Notes: generated from the letters alone by a model not told the origin. DNA of 64,000 nucleotides from Vitis vinifera (GCF_030704535.1 NC_081822.1:2471001-2535000); one strand, 5' to 3'; shown: positions 35,875 to 48,554, numbered from the stretch's first letter. Numbers and translations: made by a program.

Positions 35875-36106
35875 AGCTGAAGAGCCCCTCTCTCTATCTG
35901 GTTCAAAATGAACAAAGCAAACCAGATAAAGGAGAAAAAGAAGGGGATTCAAATCTTTGAATCTTTTGAAGCAACTAGGGTTTAAGTCATGAATTTTTGA
36001 AAATGTTTTTCAAGATTCTTACAGGGATGATAGTAAAGAAGGGGAAAGGATTTAGAGAGAGACGGTGCTGCGTGTGATTTAACGTACTACTTTAATGGTA
36101 CTTTGA

Positions 36107-36116
36107 GGCGGGGAAA
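36107..36116 (+). promoter_or_regulatory. E2F-like motif upstream of the downstream cyclin copy
   Basis: GGCGGGGAAA, about 235 bp upstream of the ATG. It is one base longer in the G-run than the E2F consensus. The sister gene has GAGCGGGAAT at the corresponding place (near 46,205). Confidence 0.35.
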
Positions 36117-36410
36117 AGCGGTGTTTGAATTGAAAGACATCCTGACCGTCCGATCTGCTCGATAATCGTTAGGAGCGTCGCAGAGTGGGGCCCACAGATC
36201 TGTCCCCTTCTATTTTCTTTTAACTGTATTCATCTTTGTGTAAGAAGGGCCAATAGAACTGCGGAGAGTGATGGAGCCTGTGGTCAAGGCTGAGGTGGAT
36301 TTTCGTTTTCATCGGTTTGAGGGAGTTTTAGTTGTCGGTTAGATTTGTGAAGGTGACGGGCTGTGAGGTTAGGGAGGTTGGGGTTTGAATTTGAATTTGA
36401 ATTTAAACAA

Positions 36411-36421
36411 CCTAACGGTCA
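36411..36421 (+). promoter_or_regulatory. M-phase-specific activator (MSA) element
   Basis: CCTAACGGTCA fits the published MSA consensus YCYAACGGYYA at every position. It lies about 537 bp upstream of the cyclin ATG. MSA elements bind three-repeat MYB factors and drive G2/M transcription in plant cyclin genes. Function here is inferred. Confidence 0.6.
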
Positions 36422-37641
36422 GTCGATGTGGCTTTAGGGAGCAGAAACTGAGCTAGGAGTGAGACCCACATGATCCAGTTTCAGAGCTTTTAAGCCACAT
36501 AGTCAAATTTTTTTTTTGGCTTGTTCGAAATTTAGGGATTGAAAATTACATCATTTTCTGTAATGATTTAAAATTTCTATCCCAATAAGAAAAAACCAGG
36601 AGGAAAAGCAAATAAGAAATGAAAAAGGAAGAAAAATAAATAATCAAATTTAATTTTAGAAAATTCGTATCCATATTTTATTAATGACAAATTCAAAATG
36701 GTATAAAATTTTAAATTTATATCTTTCCCCAGAAGCTTATTAATTTTTCTTAATTCAATGAACACCCGGCCCAATAAATGACAAAAGAGGGAAAAAGGGA
36801 ACATGACCCCTTTCCTACGGGTTAGAACAGGGCAAGAAGGATCACAAGGTTTTTACAAATAATTTAATACATCTTCCCATAAGCCAAGATTACCTGGAAG
36901 GAAAGAATGCTATCTGACCTTTTTTTTTTTTTTTTGGTAAGTTATAAAATTGATTGAGTGTGTTTTAACAAAATATATTTTTATTTTCAACGTGATTCCA
37001 AATTTGAAAATTTCTTATTTGAGAATTAGATCTCTCTCTTCCTATTTGTAATTCAAATGAATTAATTCAACTATTTAAAGTGCGTATGGGAGTGATTCTA
37101 AAAAAATTAAGTGTTAAAAAAATTAAAAGTGTTTTGTAGAATTATCTAATAGGTTTTTAGTCATCCTTGATTCATTGAAATTAAAAATAAATAAATAAAT
37201 AAAATTTAATTAAAAAATGCATCATTGCCAAATTTACATATTACAGGACAGATAACTCAATTTATTTTCCCCATTTGTTTTCCATGAAAGAGAAGGGATC
37301 ATTGAAAGGAATGTTTATGTACAGTTGAATATCAAGATGCATTAAAAGAAATGGTCATGTACAAGGTTGAAAATTGGGGTAAACTAAAGAAATTTAAACA
37401 AGAACACATTACGTACGATATGAACCTGGTGGGTTTATCTTCAACAGAGAAGAGTGAAATGAAACAGTAGAAGAAGACTATGCTACTTGAAACTCCAAAA
37501 GTATACACAAAACTATGGAGTTTAAAAATTTCATGTGGGATGTTGGTTAAAAAAGTAAACACATCACCAGGAAAGACCACACAGCTGACAGCAGAAACAT
37601 CCAAGTCTATTCAGCCAAGCATTGCCATACTTATCTGACAT
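36422..37641. other. Spacer between tandem cyclin genes
   Basis: AT-rich, no gene. A GTGCGTATGGGAGTGATTCT segment near 37,081 resembles the end of a small DNA transposon, but I found no partner end. 37.25-37.64 kb is the 3' flank of the upstream cyclin copy. Confidence 0.45.
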
Positions 37642-40600
37642 CTAGTCGCTTGGGTCTTCAAAAAACTCTGGAGGCACACAAGGGGGGCAATACTTCTTTG
37701 CCACAAATTTATACTGGTTCATAAAAGAAGACCCAAGTTTAGTTCAGGACATTTGGATATCAACAAAAGTTTGCGTTTGTATCAGTAAAGAGTTCGTGTG
37801 CAGTTTCTGATATTACTTCTCTAATGTCGACAGTCATAAGTTTTTTCAGTTGAAGGTGAGGCAATATAAACCTAGAGAAAGTATGAAACACACACAGAGG
37901 GAAATTTGGCTTACCTTGTGCTGACTGTATTTCTCCTTAATTGCGGGTAAACCAGAACCATGGTTGTTACAGCAAAGATGATGTAATGCCTTAACACAAT
38001 CATGCAAATGAGAGGGCAGGTAATGTGTATAATGCCCCAACATAGAATTCTGTACCAAAACAAATAGAGGGATGAGTTATAATCCTATGTCAAGGGAGAT
38101 GGTAAACCAAAGCGTCTAAGAAATTACAAGATCAGTCTGATACGATGTCTGACTTACCCAAGGCTTCTCTGCTGAGAAAAGTATAAATCTAGCCAAGAAA
38201 GTCGCAGAAGCAGCTATTAGCGATGGTGCATAACAAAGCATGTTGTACTCTAGGAGTGATAACTCTGTAAGGTAGCTTGCCAAGCATTCCAGTTGCAATG
38301 ATGGATCCTACAAAGCAACAAATATGATCACCAAAAAGTATCAAGTATTCAAGAATCACCAGGCAAAGGACTAAATATGGATATCCAAGCGCTTCCATAT
38401 TTAAAGACTACAATATCAAGTGGAAGTGAGTACTACAATGGTCATTATTCAAGGTTTTATTTATACTAACATAGTGTCAGTTTGAATTGCATCCCACTCC
38501 CTCTTTCAACTCAAATATTAATCAAGAGCAACATTTGTTGCTATTGTTACATCATTTACCAGCCAAATGCTCCATCATAATGATCAAAAAGCAAAGTTCA
38601 TAAAACCTAGTAACCAATAGAGAATGACATAAAACAAAGTACCATGATTAAACCAGTTCAAGACAGGTACCTTATTGTTCCCTTGAGCAGCATGAATAAA
38701 TTGCCTTAACATTGTGAATCAATCAGATGTCAATAACTACACAAACAAACAGCAATGGAACTCAGAATATTCAATAAGAACCAGAAAGATAGGCCTTACC
38801 TCAAAAAACATTTAGTTGTTGGGACTGTCATTTCAAACTTCAAATAATTCAAGACTGCAGATTCCATTTGCAAAACCTGGAAAATTAAATTGCTGAATGA
38901 CAACTCAAATGAGAGCACAAAGGAACAATTCGAAGAAGCATCTAGGCAAGCACAATTCAGCTAAAAGAGAATAGATTCAAAACCTCCTCCTTGGAGTACG
39001 TGTTATCAGTTATGTAACAGAACTCTGCCACCTGGAGCGCACAAATCTCCTCATATTTACTGGCAATGTTTTCATTTTCATGGTCATTATCCATACCCAA
39101 TTTCAACGGATTTGGCAAGAAGAAAACAAAAGGAAATAATAAAATCTTACGCTGCAATCATCATGCAGGCAATGCCAAGCAATTGTAACTGCTTCCTATT
39201 CATAACATTGCCAGAAAGATAACGATCTATGTAGTTAACAGTCAAAAATAGTGTATCTGGTGCAAGCCTGTACTCTTCAGCTACCTGAAGTTGGAATTAG
39301 AATTAAGACCACTGGTTTCAAGATAGTAATAACCACAACTTTACACACAAGAGCAGCTGATGACATCGACAATAAGGATTTTTATTATCCGAGGAAAAGC
39401 CCCAGCTATCAACATATGAAGTTGTTGCTATAAAACAAAACCCGTCCCTGATGTGAGGAGGGGGGAGATTCCTTAGAATATACCAATCCACAAAGGAAAT
39501 GTGAAAGAAAACTATTATAGTTTACCTCCACAAGCCAATCAATGAGTATTGCACGCATGCTGGGATTAATGTCTTTCTGAACCCTTTCCATGAAGTCAAT
39601 GGAAGGCCGTTTCTTTGCCTAAAATGACCTCAGCAATGGGATAGAGAATGAAGAAAAGTAGGAAAGTCAAATGAGATTCCAGACTAGGAATTCTAGATAA
39701 AAAGAATATAACTATGTAAAACATAATTTAGCTAACCGTATGACATGCTCAAACAAGTCTGTCTATACAAAAGAAAATTATGAAACTAAAATTTCCTCAA
39801 CGCAGTCCTCATCAGAGATGGAAATTGAGTTTATCTGTGCAGAACTAACAAAGAATCTGCAACAACTAATGCCAAAATTGATCTGATGAACTACCAAAGA
39901 ACCAGCACCCACTAATGCCAAAAGTCAGCTAATACTCCTACAAACCAACCAACACACTTATGAGAGGATGATTCCCATGCAAAGGTTGGTCATTCATGTT
40001 TGGCTCTAGACTTCTTACAAAATTTGTATCTGCCATTAACAAACCATCCTGGTCTGTCTATATGATTTTTATCCACATTCCATGTCAAATTATTAATTTA
40101 CTATAAAATTCCAAAGACTTAAAAAATCCCACAGAATTTGTCAATGGATTAAAAGTGAAAAGTGAAAATATCTGTTTTAGTTGAGAAAAAAATATCAATA
40201 TCTATGATGTTACACAAAATTAGTATCCTGCTAAAAAAATTTATTAAGAAATCATATTGACACATCGGAGACAAACTGATTCATTAGAGATACCTAAAGA
40301 CGTCCATTGAATGATTAGAATAAATCAATGTCCAAGAAAGAAAGCCCATTTCAAATGTTCATTCACTTAATAATTTCACCTTAAGAGTGAATCTTCAACT
40401 CCAAGAAAATGAAAGTGGGAGTCAAAAATAAAAAAATTCATACTTAGAATTCTTAAAAATCAGTGTGCTTTTATTAGAATATAAAATAATAATTGTTTAA
40501 TATCTTATAAAAATATTTTAATGCACGCCAACATGATTCATTATGACCAGTCGCAAAAGGAGTCATTCAATGTATTTCTTTATGTTTCTAGTTACTTGTA

Positions 40601-43600
40601 AAAGTAAAAATGATAACAATTACTAAAGGTGACAATTAACATTGTTAACCTTGTAGAGTAAAAGATTAGATGATAGCAAACTTCATAGCCTTGCAACACT
40701 AGTAATCAATTTTTGCAAAACACATATGAGGTTGTTGTCCTACTTGAACATACAAAAGCAAGAAGGCTTTTTTGAAATTTTGAATGCTGATTTTATAGTT
40801 AACGGCAAGTCCATGAGAAATGAATAAGTTTGGACATGTGTTTACTTTAGAGATACTGATGTACTGAACAAATAATAAGTTTGGATATGTGTTTACTTGG
40901 CAATACCAATGTAATGAACAATATATGGGAATAAATAGCACATATATTTAAAATGCAAAAGAAACCTCAGATGCACGCAAGTTACTGTAGATATCACAAT
41001 CGATGGCTGCATAAAACCGTGGATCCAGGAAATTTTTATCAACATTAACAATTTTGTCAATTGTTTCCACCTCCACATCTCCCTTGCAGATATTTCCTGA
41101 GATCAAAATTACAGAACTAAATTAACAAGGCCAGGAGAATATATAACTATAATTTGCAATTGCAGTCACAGAAAGCTAAGCAAGATGTCATGGACAACAT
41201 TTTAATTACCAAAATTTTACAAAAAGAAATAAAATCTAAATAATAAAGCTGCCAATTATCAAACAAAACAACCAAGGGAAAAGCCCATCCAGAGTAGCTA
41301 AATGAAGTGGACAAGAAAAGTTATAAATTTATTAGAAGAAGAAACCTGTTATTTCCACATGCTTCGAAAGATGGAGACAGGTACCTGTCTTTGTCTCAAC
41401 AAAACTAACTGGAGAAGCATCATGGTTATTGATATATTCAAATTCTGGACTCTTCAAAGAATCACAAGTAGACATGGTCTCATCTAAAGAAACTGAACCA
41501 TCTGATTGACTTGGGGAAACACCCATAGTTCTAGGGGCAGAAAGGACACTAACCATGCTGCTGGAAGCAGAAAGACTACCAACAGGTTGATCACTCTTGG
41601 GGAAGCATGTATCCTCACAAGAAACAGCAGGACTTGATTTTACATTCAAGGATGCAGGGAAAGTATTTTGAGAGAGGGTTGTACCACGAATGCAGGTCAA
41701 AGATCTCTTCTTTATCTTGAAAGTTTTTGCTGTGCATGGTGCCTTCAAATATGAACCTTGGTTAACCTTTTTTCCCCAAAAATTAGAACAAGGATACTGT
41801 TAAACAGGAAGCAAGCTACTAACTTATGTCCCATTTCAATATGAATGTAAAGGATAAAAGAGCAAAATAAAGTTATGAGGCATCAGGGAACAAAATGACA
41901 AGAAACATTTCCAATTAGATTTTCATATTATTTTCAAAGCACACATAAAACCCATAAAATGGTATCATTCTTTTTTTTTTTTGGTGAAACAATTGCCCAA
42001 ACCTACCTATAATTCTAAATTTGTTGAAAGTTGTTGGAAAAATCATAACACGGTAAAAAAAAAAGTAAAATAAAGAAAACAAAAGATTTATGTGGTTCAA
42101 CATAATTGCCTACTTCCACGGGAAAGAGAGATTAAATTCATTACTAAACTTCAAAAATTCATACTAAAACTCTCTACCCAAAACTCAATATATCATTTGC
42201 CTATTTGTTTTCACTCTCCTTACAACTTTGATGGCCTACTTTTTTTTTCAACCTCTCTACAAATCCTATGTAAAACCACATATTTATAGTCTTCTTGGTC
42301 AACCCTAAAGAGTGAGCTTCCCGATCTTAGTCAAACTCAAAAACAGTAATTTACCCAAACCTAAACTAAGAAGGATGAATATCTGAGATCTACTTAAAAA
42401 AAGGAAGGAAAGAAAGAAATAAACTTTAAAATGATAGTCTTAGTTGGAATTAAATTAAGATTAGCATCTGTTGAAGTTAAATTAGGAGAATTCGAGTCAT
42501 AATAGATCAATAGAATCCTAACAAAATTTGAATTTCTTTGAGAAGCTTGTAAATAAGGATAATTGATGTAAACCAAAATAAAATGATTAAATAATATTAG
42601 TTTTTTCTCAAGCATTGCAATTCTCACCGATGAGATTTCATTATTTTTCCTCTAAATGAAATCCCTAGAAGGCCTTAATGAGATTATAAAGTTTCTATCC
42701 CTTCTTCTTCTCATATTCTTTCTTTATATTTTTATTTTGTTTTTTTCCTGTTGTCATAAATTCTATTCCTTGTCCATCTCCTTAAACCTTAAAAAATAAA
42801 ACCTCTAACCTACCAACTTGATTGTAAACATTCAATCAAAGGTTTGTCCTATATTATAAACTCTATAAATATCAACTTTTTCAAAACTAAAGATCCATAA
42901 TTTGAGTCGAAATCACCAACAATCTCCACCTTGACTCAAATTCTCTCAATTCACATGTGGAGGTATCTCTTCTTGATACCCACCTTTGCACCCCTTATGG
43001 GTAAGATGTCACCACTACACAATCACTAAAAGTAAACATGTGTCAAGTTCAAACTCTCATCAAACTTGATTCGAGAAACTGTCTTTGTCTTCTTCATAAC
43101 TTCATTCTTTTTACAATTGGTCTAGTAATAGCCCAAAAGATCTAAAGCCCCTAAAAGAATTAAAATTTTCCTTAATTTAGGAACATGCTTAACATTATCA
43201 ATATCCTCACAACACTATCAAACATCTTCACTTTAACACAATCAATCCCACTAACTTTATAGCTAGAATTATTATCAATTAAAATAGTACTAGCATTACA
43301 TTCTTTGTAGGTGTCAATACACTTCTTATATGGGCACATACAAAAATAACACCCAAAATCCAAGAAGAAAAAATGTCTTCATCAAGTAAAATAGAAATAT
43401 CATTATCATTATTAAACTTTTCATTAACAACAATAGCAAAATTTGAAGTCTCTTAGGATTTAAGTTTTCTCCTTACTTCTAAGTGCTTTGTCAATTCTTC
43501 ACAATACCTCTAAACATGTCATTTTTTTTCTAATAATAGTAACACTCCACATCCCTCCAGAATGTGATTAGAAACAATCACCTATCCTATTATAATATCT

Positions 43601-45937
43601 CCCTTTCAATTTACTCCTACCATAATATGATTCAAAGTTCACCATAAAAGCTTGTTTGGTGTGAGAAAAAATGCTTAATATTTTTTTGTCTCTAAAAGTG
43701 CAATTGACACCTCATCCACTTTTAACATCGCTTTTCCAAACAATAAGTGTTGTCACCCATGTCTCATATGGTTTCAGTAAGGACGCAAATAAAATAAAAA
43801 CTCGATCTTACTCATTAATCTTGATCTCCACCCTTAATAGTTGAGTTATGTACTTATTAAATTTATTTATAGGATCTCTAACATTGGTTTCTTTATCTAC
43901 TTTCAACTCGTATAACTGTTTTTCAAATGTAATCTATTTATTAGGGATTTCGACATATAAGTTTTCTTTAACTTTTCCCATGAATGAAAAGAAGATTCCT
44001 TAGTCAAAATACTATCTAATTCAAAACACTTAGATAGTGTTTTGAATAAGAAATCTCCTTTTGATTTATGAAAATAAATAAATAAATTTGAGAAAATTAA
44101 TATGTCAAAATCCCTAACAAATAAATTATATTTGAAAATAGTAGTTATATGACTTAAAGATGGATGAAGGAATTGACGTTAAGGATCATAAAAATAAATT
44201 TAATAAGTGCATAACGTGGTTATTAAGTGTAGAGGTCAAACTTAATAAGGAAAATTGAGTTGCTATTTTAATGGCATTTCTATCAAAATATATGAGACAT
44301 TGGTGATTACACTTTTAGTTGGAAATATGATGTTAACTATTGATGAGGTGTCAATTGCTCTCTTAGAGACAAAAAATATTAAGCAACCAAGTAGTTCATC
44401 TCATACTAAATACGCTCTTGTGGTGAAGTCTAAATCGTATTGTGATATGAGTAAATAGAGAAGATGATTGTTTCTGATCACACTCTTAAAGGGATATTAT
44501 ATATATATATATATAAAAGATATATTATGAGGTATTGTGAAGAATTGATAAAACACCTACAAGCAAGGAGAAAACTTAAATCCCAAGAGACTTCAAATTT
44601 TGATAATGTTGATGAAAAGTCTAATAATAATGAAGATGTGTTTTGTATTATAGTTAATGAAAAAATTTCTAACTCTTAGATTTTGGATTCTAAATATTCT
44701 TTTCATATGTGCCCCTATAAAGAATGTTTTGACACCAATAAGGAATGTAATGTTAAACCTATTCCAATGGACAATGATTTTAACTTTAAAGCAATTGGGA
44801 TTGGTACCGTGAAGGGGAGTATGTTTGATAGTTTATGAGGATATTATTAATGTTAAAAATGTTCCTAAATTGATGAGGAGTTTGATTTCTTTGGGGGTTC
44901 TAGACACTCTAGGCTATGATTTTTTCTTATACAGGATGGAATTATGAATATTAATAAAAGTGTCTCAAAATTTACAAAACTTGCCAGTAGAGTCACACCT
45001 TGAAAAGTCTTATGTTAATGCTAAAGAAGTTGTCACAATAGAAAAGCATGGTAAGATGTTGGCATCAGATGAAAAGTATAAGGAGAAGATGATTAAGACT
45101 TCATTTTCAACTAAGGATACTTGTTGACACAAGGATGAGACTAATTGCAAAAATAATGAAGTTATAAAGAAGACAAAGACTCGATGAGAGTTTGAATTTG
45201 ACACATGTTTACTCTTATTGATTGCACAACAATGACACCCTACCCATAAGGGGTAAGCGTCAAGAAGGGATACCCCACCCTGGTATTGAGAGAATTTGAG
45301 TCAACATGAAAATTGTTGGTCATTTTGACTTGGATTATTTATTTTTATTTTTGAGAAAGTCAATATTTGTAAAGTTTAGATTTGGGTAAATTACTCTTTT
45401 TAGCTTGACTAGGACTGGAAACTTTCTATTCAGTGTAAGTTCATAGGACTCGTTTGTATCCCACAAAAAAAAAAAAAAAAAAAATGTTAGCCGTCAAAAG
45501 CGTCCAAGTTGTAAAAACAGTGAAGAGATCAAACTCCCGTGGACATAGGCAATTCACATCAATCTTTCTTTTTCTTTTCTTTTTTTCTATTTTCCTTTAT
45601 CCTCCTACCGGGTTTGGGTGTTGCGATTTTCCCAAAAGAATTCCCTTTTCCTGATTCACTAATCTGGTACCTTCAAACATGGTTGTAACCTTTTTTCAGT
45701 ATGGTCACTGTCCTTGATCATCATCCAATTGAAATAGCCCAAAACATGTATTTAGGGATCTCAATACCCAAAAGGAAAAAGCAGAAACAAGAACAACAAC
45801 GCCATGAAAATCGAAAGAGAAGAACGCACCATAGCATTTGATGCACCAATCTGAGGTCCCTTTCTTTCGTTGGTCACGTTTCTGAGAGGTGGTCGTTTCT
45901 TGGCCGCCATGACGTCCTTTCCGTGATCCTCCGTCAT
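37642..45937 (-). CDS. CYCA1: A-type cyclin, CYCA1 class (upstream copy, shortened N-terminus)
   Basis: Eleven exons: 45937-45830, 41742-41346, 41096-40966, 39618-39526, 39284-39151, 39059-38984, 38876-38800, 38704-38671, 38307-38158, 38049-37915 and 37713-37642. They give 468 residues. Exons 4 to 11 have exactly the same lengths as in the downstream copy. The cyclin boxes are intact: [79 protein letters not shown]. The destruction box is RPPLRNVTN (residues 15-23). The codon aligned with the sister gene's start is AGG rather than ATG, so I start at the next in-frame ATG ([18 protein letters not shown]). Intron 1 is 4.1 kb and carries an inverted Copia remnant. Probably functional, since splice sites and frame are intact, but divergence is visible throughout. 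Confidence 0.85.
42032..42921 (-). repeat. 3' LTR of the left-arm Copia remnant
   Basis: On the minus strand it starts TGTTGGTGATTTCGACTC right after the purine tract AAGGTGGAGAT and ends TTTTTCCAACA, giving an 890-bp LTR with TG...CA ends. Confidence 0.7.
45314..45464 (+). repeat. Internally deleted 3' LTR of the right-arm Copia remnant
   Basis: Starts TGTTGGTCATTTTGACTT. It follows the left-arm LTR for about 75 bp, skips several hundred bp, resumes at TTTGGGTAAATTACT, and stops shortly before a run of about 20 As at 45,464-45,484. Confidence 0.6.
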
Positions 45938-46489
45938 CGGAGGCCTCTTCGCTGTGGAAGATGACCGTAACCGGCGACTACGCGTCGACCTCGCCGGAAT
46001 TACTCTGCAAAAACGACGGTAGTTTTAACTTTATTGGTCGCGAAATGCACTGGAAGAAACCTTATTGAGCGAATGGGCATATAATTCTTGAAGCAATTAG
46101 GGTTTATGTATGGTTTTTTATTCTTGATGAAGAGAAGAGAGCAACTTTTTTTTTTTTCTTTTTTTTTTCTTTTTTTCTCCTCTGTTTATTTGCAACGTTT
46201 TTGAGCGGGAATAGCAGTTGGGCTTGAGATGATCTGGACCGTCTATTTGGCTTGACAGATCTCTATCGTTTGATTAGAGTACGAATCAGTATCTGCACAT
46301 GCCTCCATCAAATTTTTTAGTATACTGGCTAAAAAGGAATGAAAATAAATTTAGAATTTTTTAAAATGATTTTTAAAAAAATCTGACAATTCAATATTTT
46401 GTTTAAAGAAAAAAAGGGGACACCAACGAATTTCTTTAAAGATCTTTTAAAAATCTTCTTAACATTAAGTGATTTTATTGGGAGAGAAA

Positions 46490-46500
46490 TCTAACGGTCA
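46490..46500 (+). promoter_or_regulatory. M-phase-specific activator (MSA) element
   Basis: TCTAACGGTCA fits YCYAACGGYYA fully. It lies about 553 bp upstream of the assigned cyclin ATG, in the same orientation and at nearly the same distance as the element of the sister gene. Confidence 0.6.
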
Positions 46501-47043
46501 AATATTTAATTATTATATAAATAGTAGGTTTAGTAATTATTTAATTAAATTTTAAAACCTTAATCACAATCAAGAATATTCAAAAATAAATTGAAACAAC
46601 GTAGAGAATTGTTACCATGTTAATTCATCAACAAAATTTACCTGCTTGTATTTGGTAATAAAGATATTTTGATAAATTTATGAAAATTGATATTTTCAAT
46701 GGCTTAACTAATAGTATAAAAACACTTTCGAATATATTTTAAAAGTCAATTTAATAGTGATTTCATGAACCAATTTTTGATTTAAAAATTGTTTTTGAAA
46801 AAAAAAAATAGACGTTTTGTGAAATTTAAAAAAATGTATTATTTTAAATAAAATATTTTCAATAAAAACATTTAAAATAAAAATACTATTAAACGCACTA
46901 TAAATTAAAAACATTCTATATAATACAAAAATAATAATTATATAATATAAAAAATATGTTAAAATTACAATCTTTTTTCTTCTAACCACCTTTTTTTTAA
47001 GTTTTAACACACAATTAAAAAAGAAAAAAAAAACTGATATTTA

Positions 47044-47322
47044 AGCTATGTTCGGTTTAAAAAAATACTAAAGAAATAAAAAAAATATAAAAAAAATAAA
47101 TTTATTTAACATAAAAAATGCGAAATAAAATAAAATATAATTACAATTAGTTAGATATTTATAAATTTAAAATTATTTAATATTTATATATATAAAAAAA
47201 TTAAATGAGATTGAAGTAATATATAAAATAATTTATTAATTTTAAATTTACTTTTTTATTTATTTTTACTTTTTTATTTCTCTATTTTTCCGCTCTCTCG
47301 TATATTTGATCAAACATAGCCT
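47044..47322. mobile_element. hAT-like MITE, about 279 bp
   Basis: The left end reads AGCTATGTTCGG. The reverse complement of the right end reads AGGCTATGTTTG. Flanks are GATATTTA (47,036-47,043) and AATATTTA (47,323-47,330), an 8-bp target-site duplication with one mismatch, as expected for hAT elements. The interior is very AT-rich and non-coding. Confidence 0.6.
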
Positions 47323-47330
47323 AATATTTA

Positions 47331-48540
47331 CCATATTCGAAAGTAAAAAGTAACTTACATTCTTAAACTATATTTTATTTTAATTTTTCTTTTATTATTC
47401 TCCTATTTACATTGTCAATAAGGTTTGATTGATGCTAAACACCTAAATGTTCCTAGCAAAGCGGGATGAATTTCAATTATTGTTATTGATTGCCAACAAT
47501 TGAGGAATGCTTGTGATTTTGGTAACAATATGGTTTTGATTTTGAAACGTACTTATTTTTTCTCTTTTTCTAGTAAGTGGGCCCAAGAGTTTGAATTGAG
47601 TTTGAAAGGCTTTAATAATTGGTTTGACAAAGTCCCAAAACATAATTCAAGGAGATGGATGGATGGATTTTCAAACTTTAAAGTACATAAATTAATATTT
47701 TATTAAAATTTATAGGATGAGACAACGCAGGTGATTTAAAAATTATGTAAATGGTCATATCATACAAATCCAAAAAGGTAAAGTACAAAAATTATTAATT
47801 TATTCGTGATTTAATTTATTTTTTTATCCTATTTCTGGTTTCAAAAAGTACTAAAAAAATATTAAAATTTTTATTTTTTAATATTAATTTTATTAAAAAA
47901 ATGAAAAAAGTTAAACATAATAAAAAAAGTTAAATACGTTGAAAAAAAATAATTTATATAATTTAAATATATATATATATATATTTATTTTCTTTATATT
48001 TTATTTTTCTTTGAAATTTTCAAGAATCAAATATAATTTTTATTTTTTTAAGATCACAGTCATTATTACATGATGTTAGAGCGGCTATTATACCAAAAGA
48101 ATAGTTAGAGGTTTTATTTTATTTTTTATTTAAAATCTTTAAAATGTAATTAATTTAATAGTTGGATATTGCTTAAAAATAAAGGGATTAAATTGAGATA
48201 TGGAAAAAATATATAGAAATTATTTTTTTTGATTTATCTAAAAAGGGAAGACATTTATCTATAATTATTAGTTTAATACGATTTTAAAAAAATAAATAAA
48301 AATATTATTTTAGAAAATGAGTTCAAATTTGTTGTTTCACAAGACCATTTAAAGTTGTATATTGTATATCATAATTGGATTAAAATATATATATATATAT
48401 ATATATATATCATATGCCTTCTTGGCCAGCCCAAAAAAAATAAAGCCCAACCCATCAAACAATTAGCCCACGTCCCAAGCTAGGCCTTCAAAGTTTAAGC
48501 CCTAAATCACCATCAAGGCGGAGCAGCGAGGTGCCTCGAG
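47331..48540. other. AT-rich spacer upstream of RFC4
   Basis: No gene supported. It contains an AT dinucleotide tract at 48,384-48,410. 48,410-48,540 is less AT-rich and has two GCCCA-type motifs (GGCCAGCCCA, TTAGCCCACG), suggesting the RFC4 promoter. Confidence 0.45.
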
Positions 48541-48544
48541 TACA

Positions 48545-48554
48545 GGCGGGAAAA
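48545..48554 (+). promoter_or_regulatory. E2F-binding-like site of RFC4
   Basis: GGCGGGAAAA, an exact fit to the E2F core (TTTCCCGCC reversed), 52 bp before the ATG. Replication genes including clamp-loader subunits are established E2F targets in plants; binding here is inferred. Confidence 0.55.

Larger units (their letters stand above)
42032..45464. mobile_element. Two Copia remnants head to head, forming a long inverted repeat in cyclin intron 1
   Basis: The left arm (42,032 to about 44,030) is a minus-strand Copia remnant and the right arm (about 44,031-45,464) is a plus-strand one. Each runs from the middle of gag through a zinc-knuckle/protease region (the related [11 protein letters not shown] and [11 protein letters not shown] segments) to a purine tract and a 3' LTR starting TGTTGG. 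The arms meet near 44,031 without a spacer; sequence on either side is nearly palindromic (TCAAAACACT / AGTGTTTTGA). Both lack the 5' LTR, gag start, integrase, reverse transcriptase and RNase H. Multiple stops make both non-coding. Confidence 0.75.

Noticed and set aside
44255-44679. Two plus-strand frames that could be small genes in the cyclin intron
   Set aside because: They are Copia gag fragments in the right arm of the inverted repeat, full of stops on either side.
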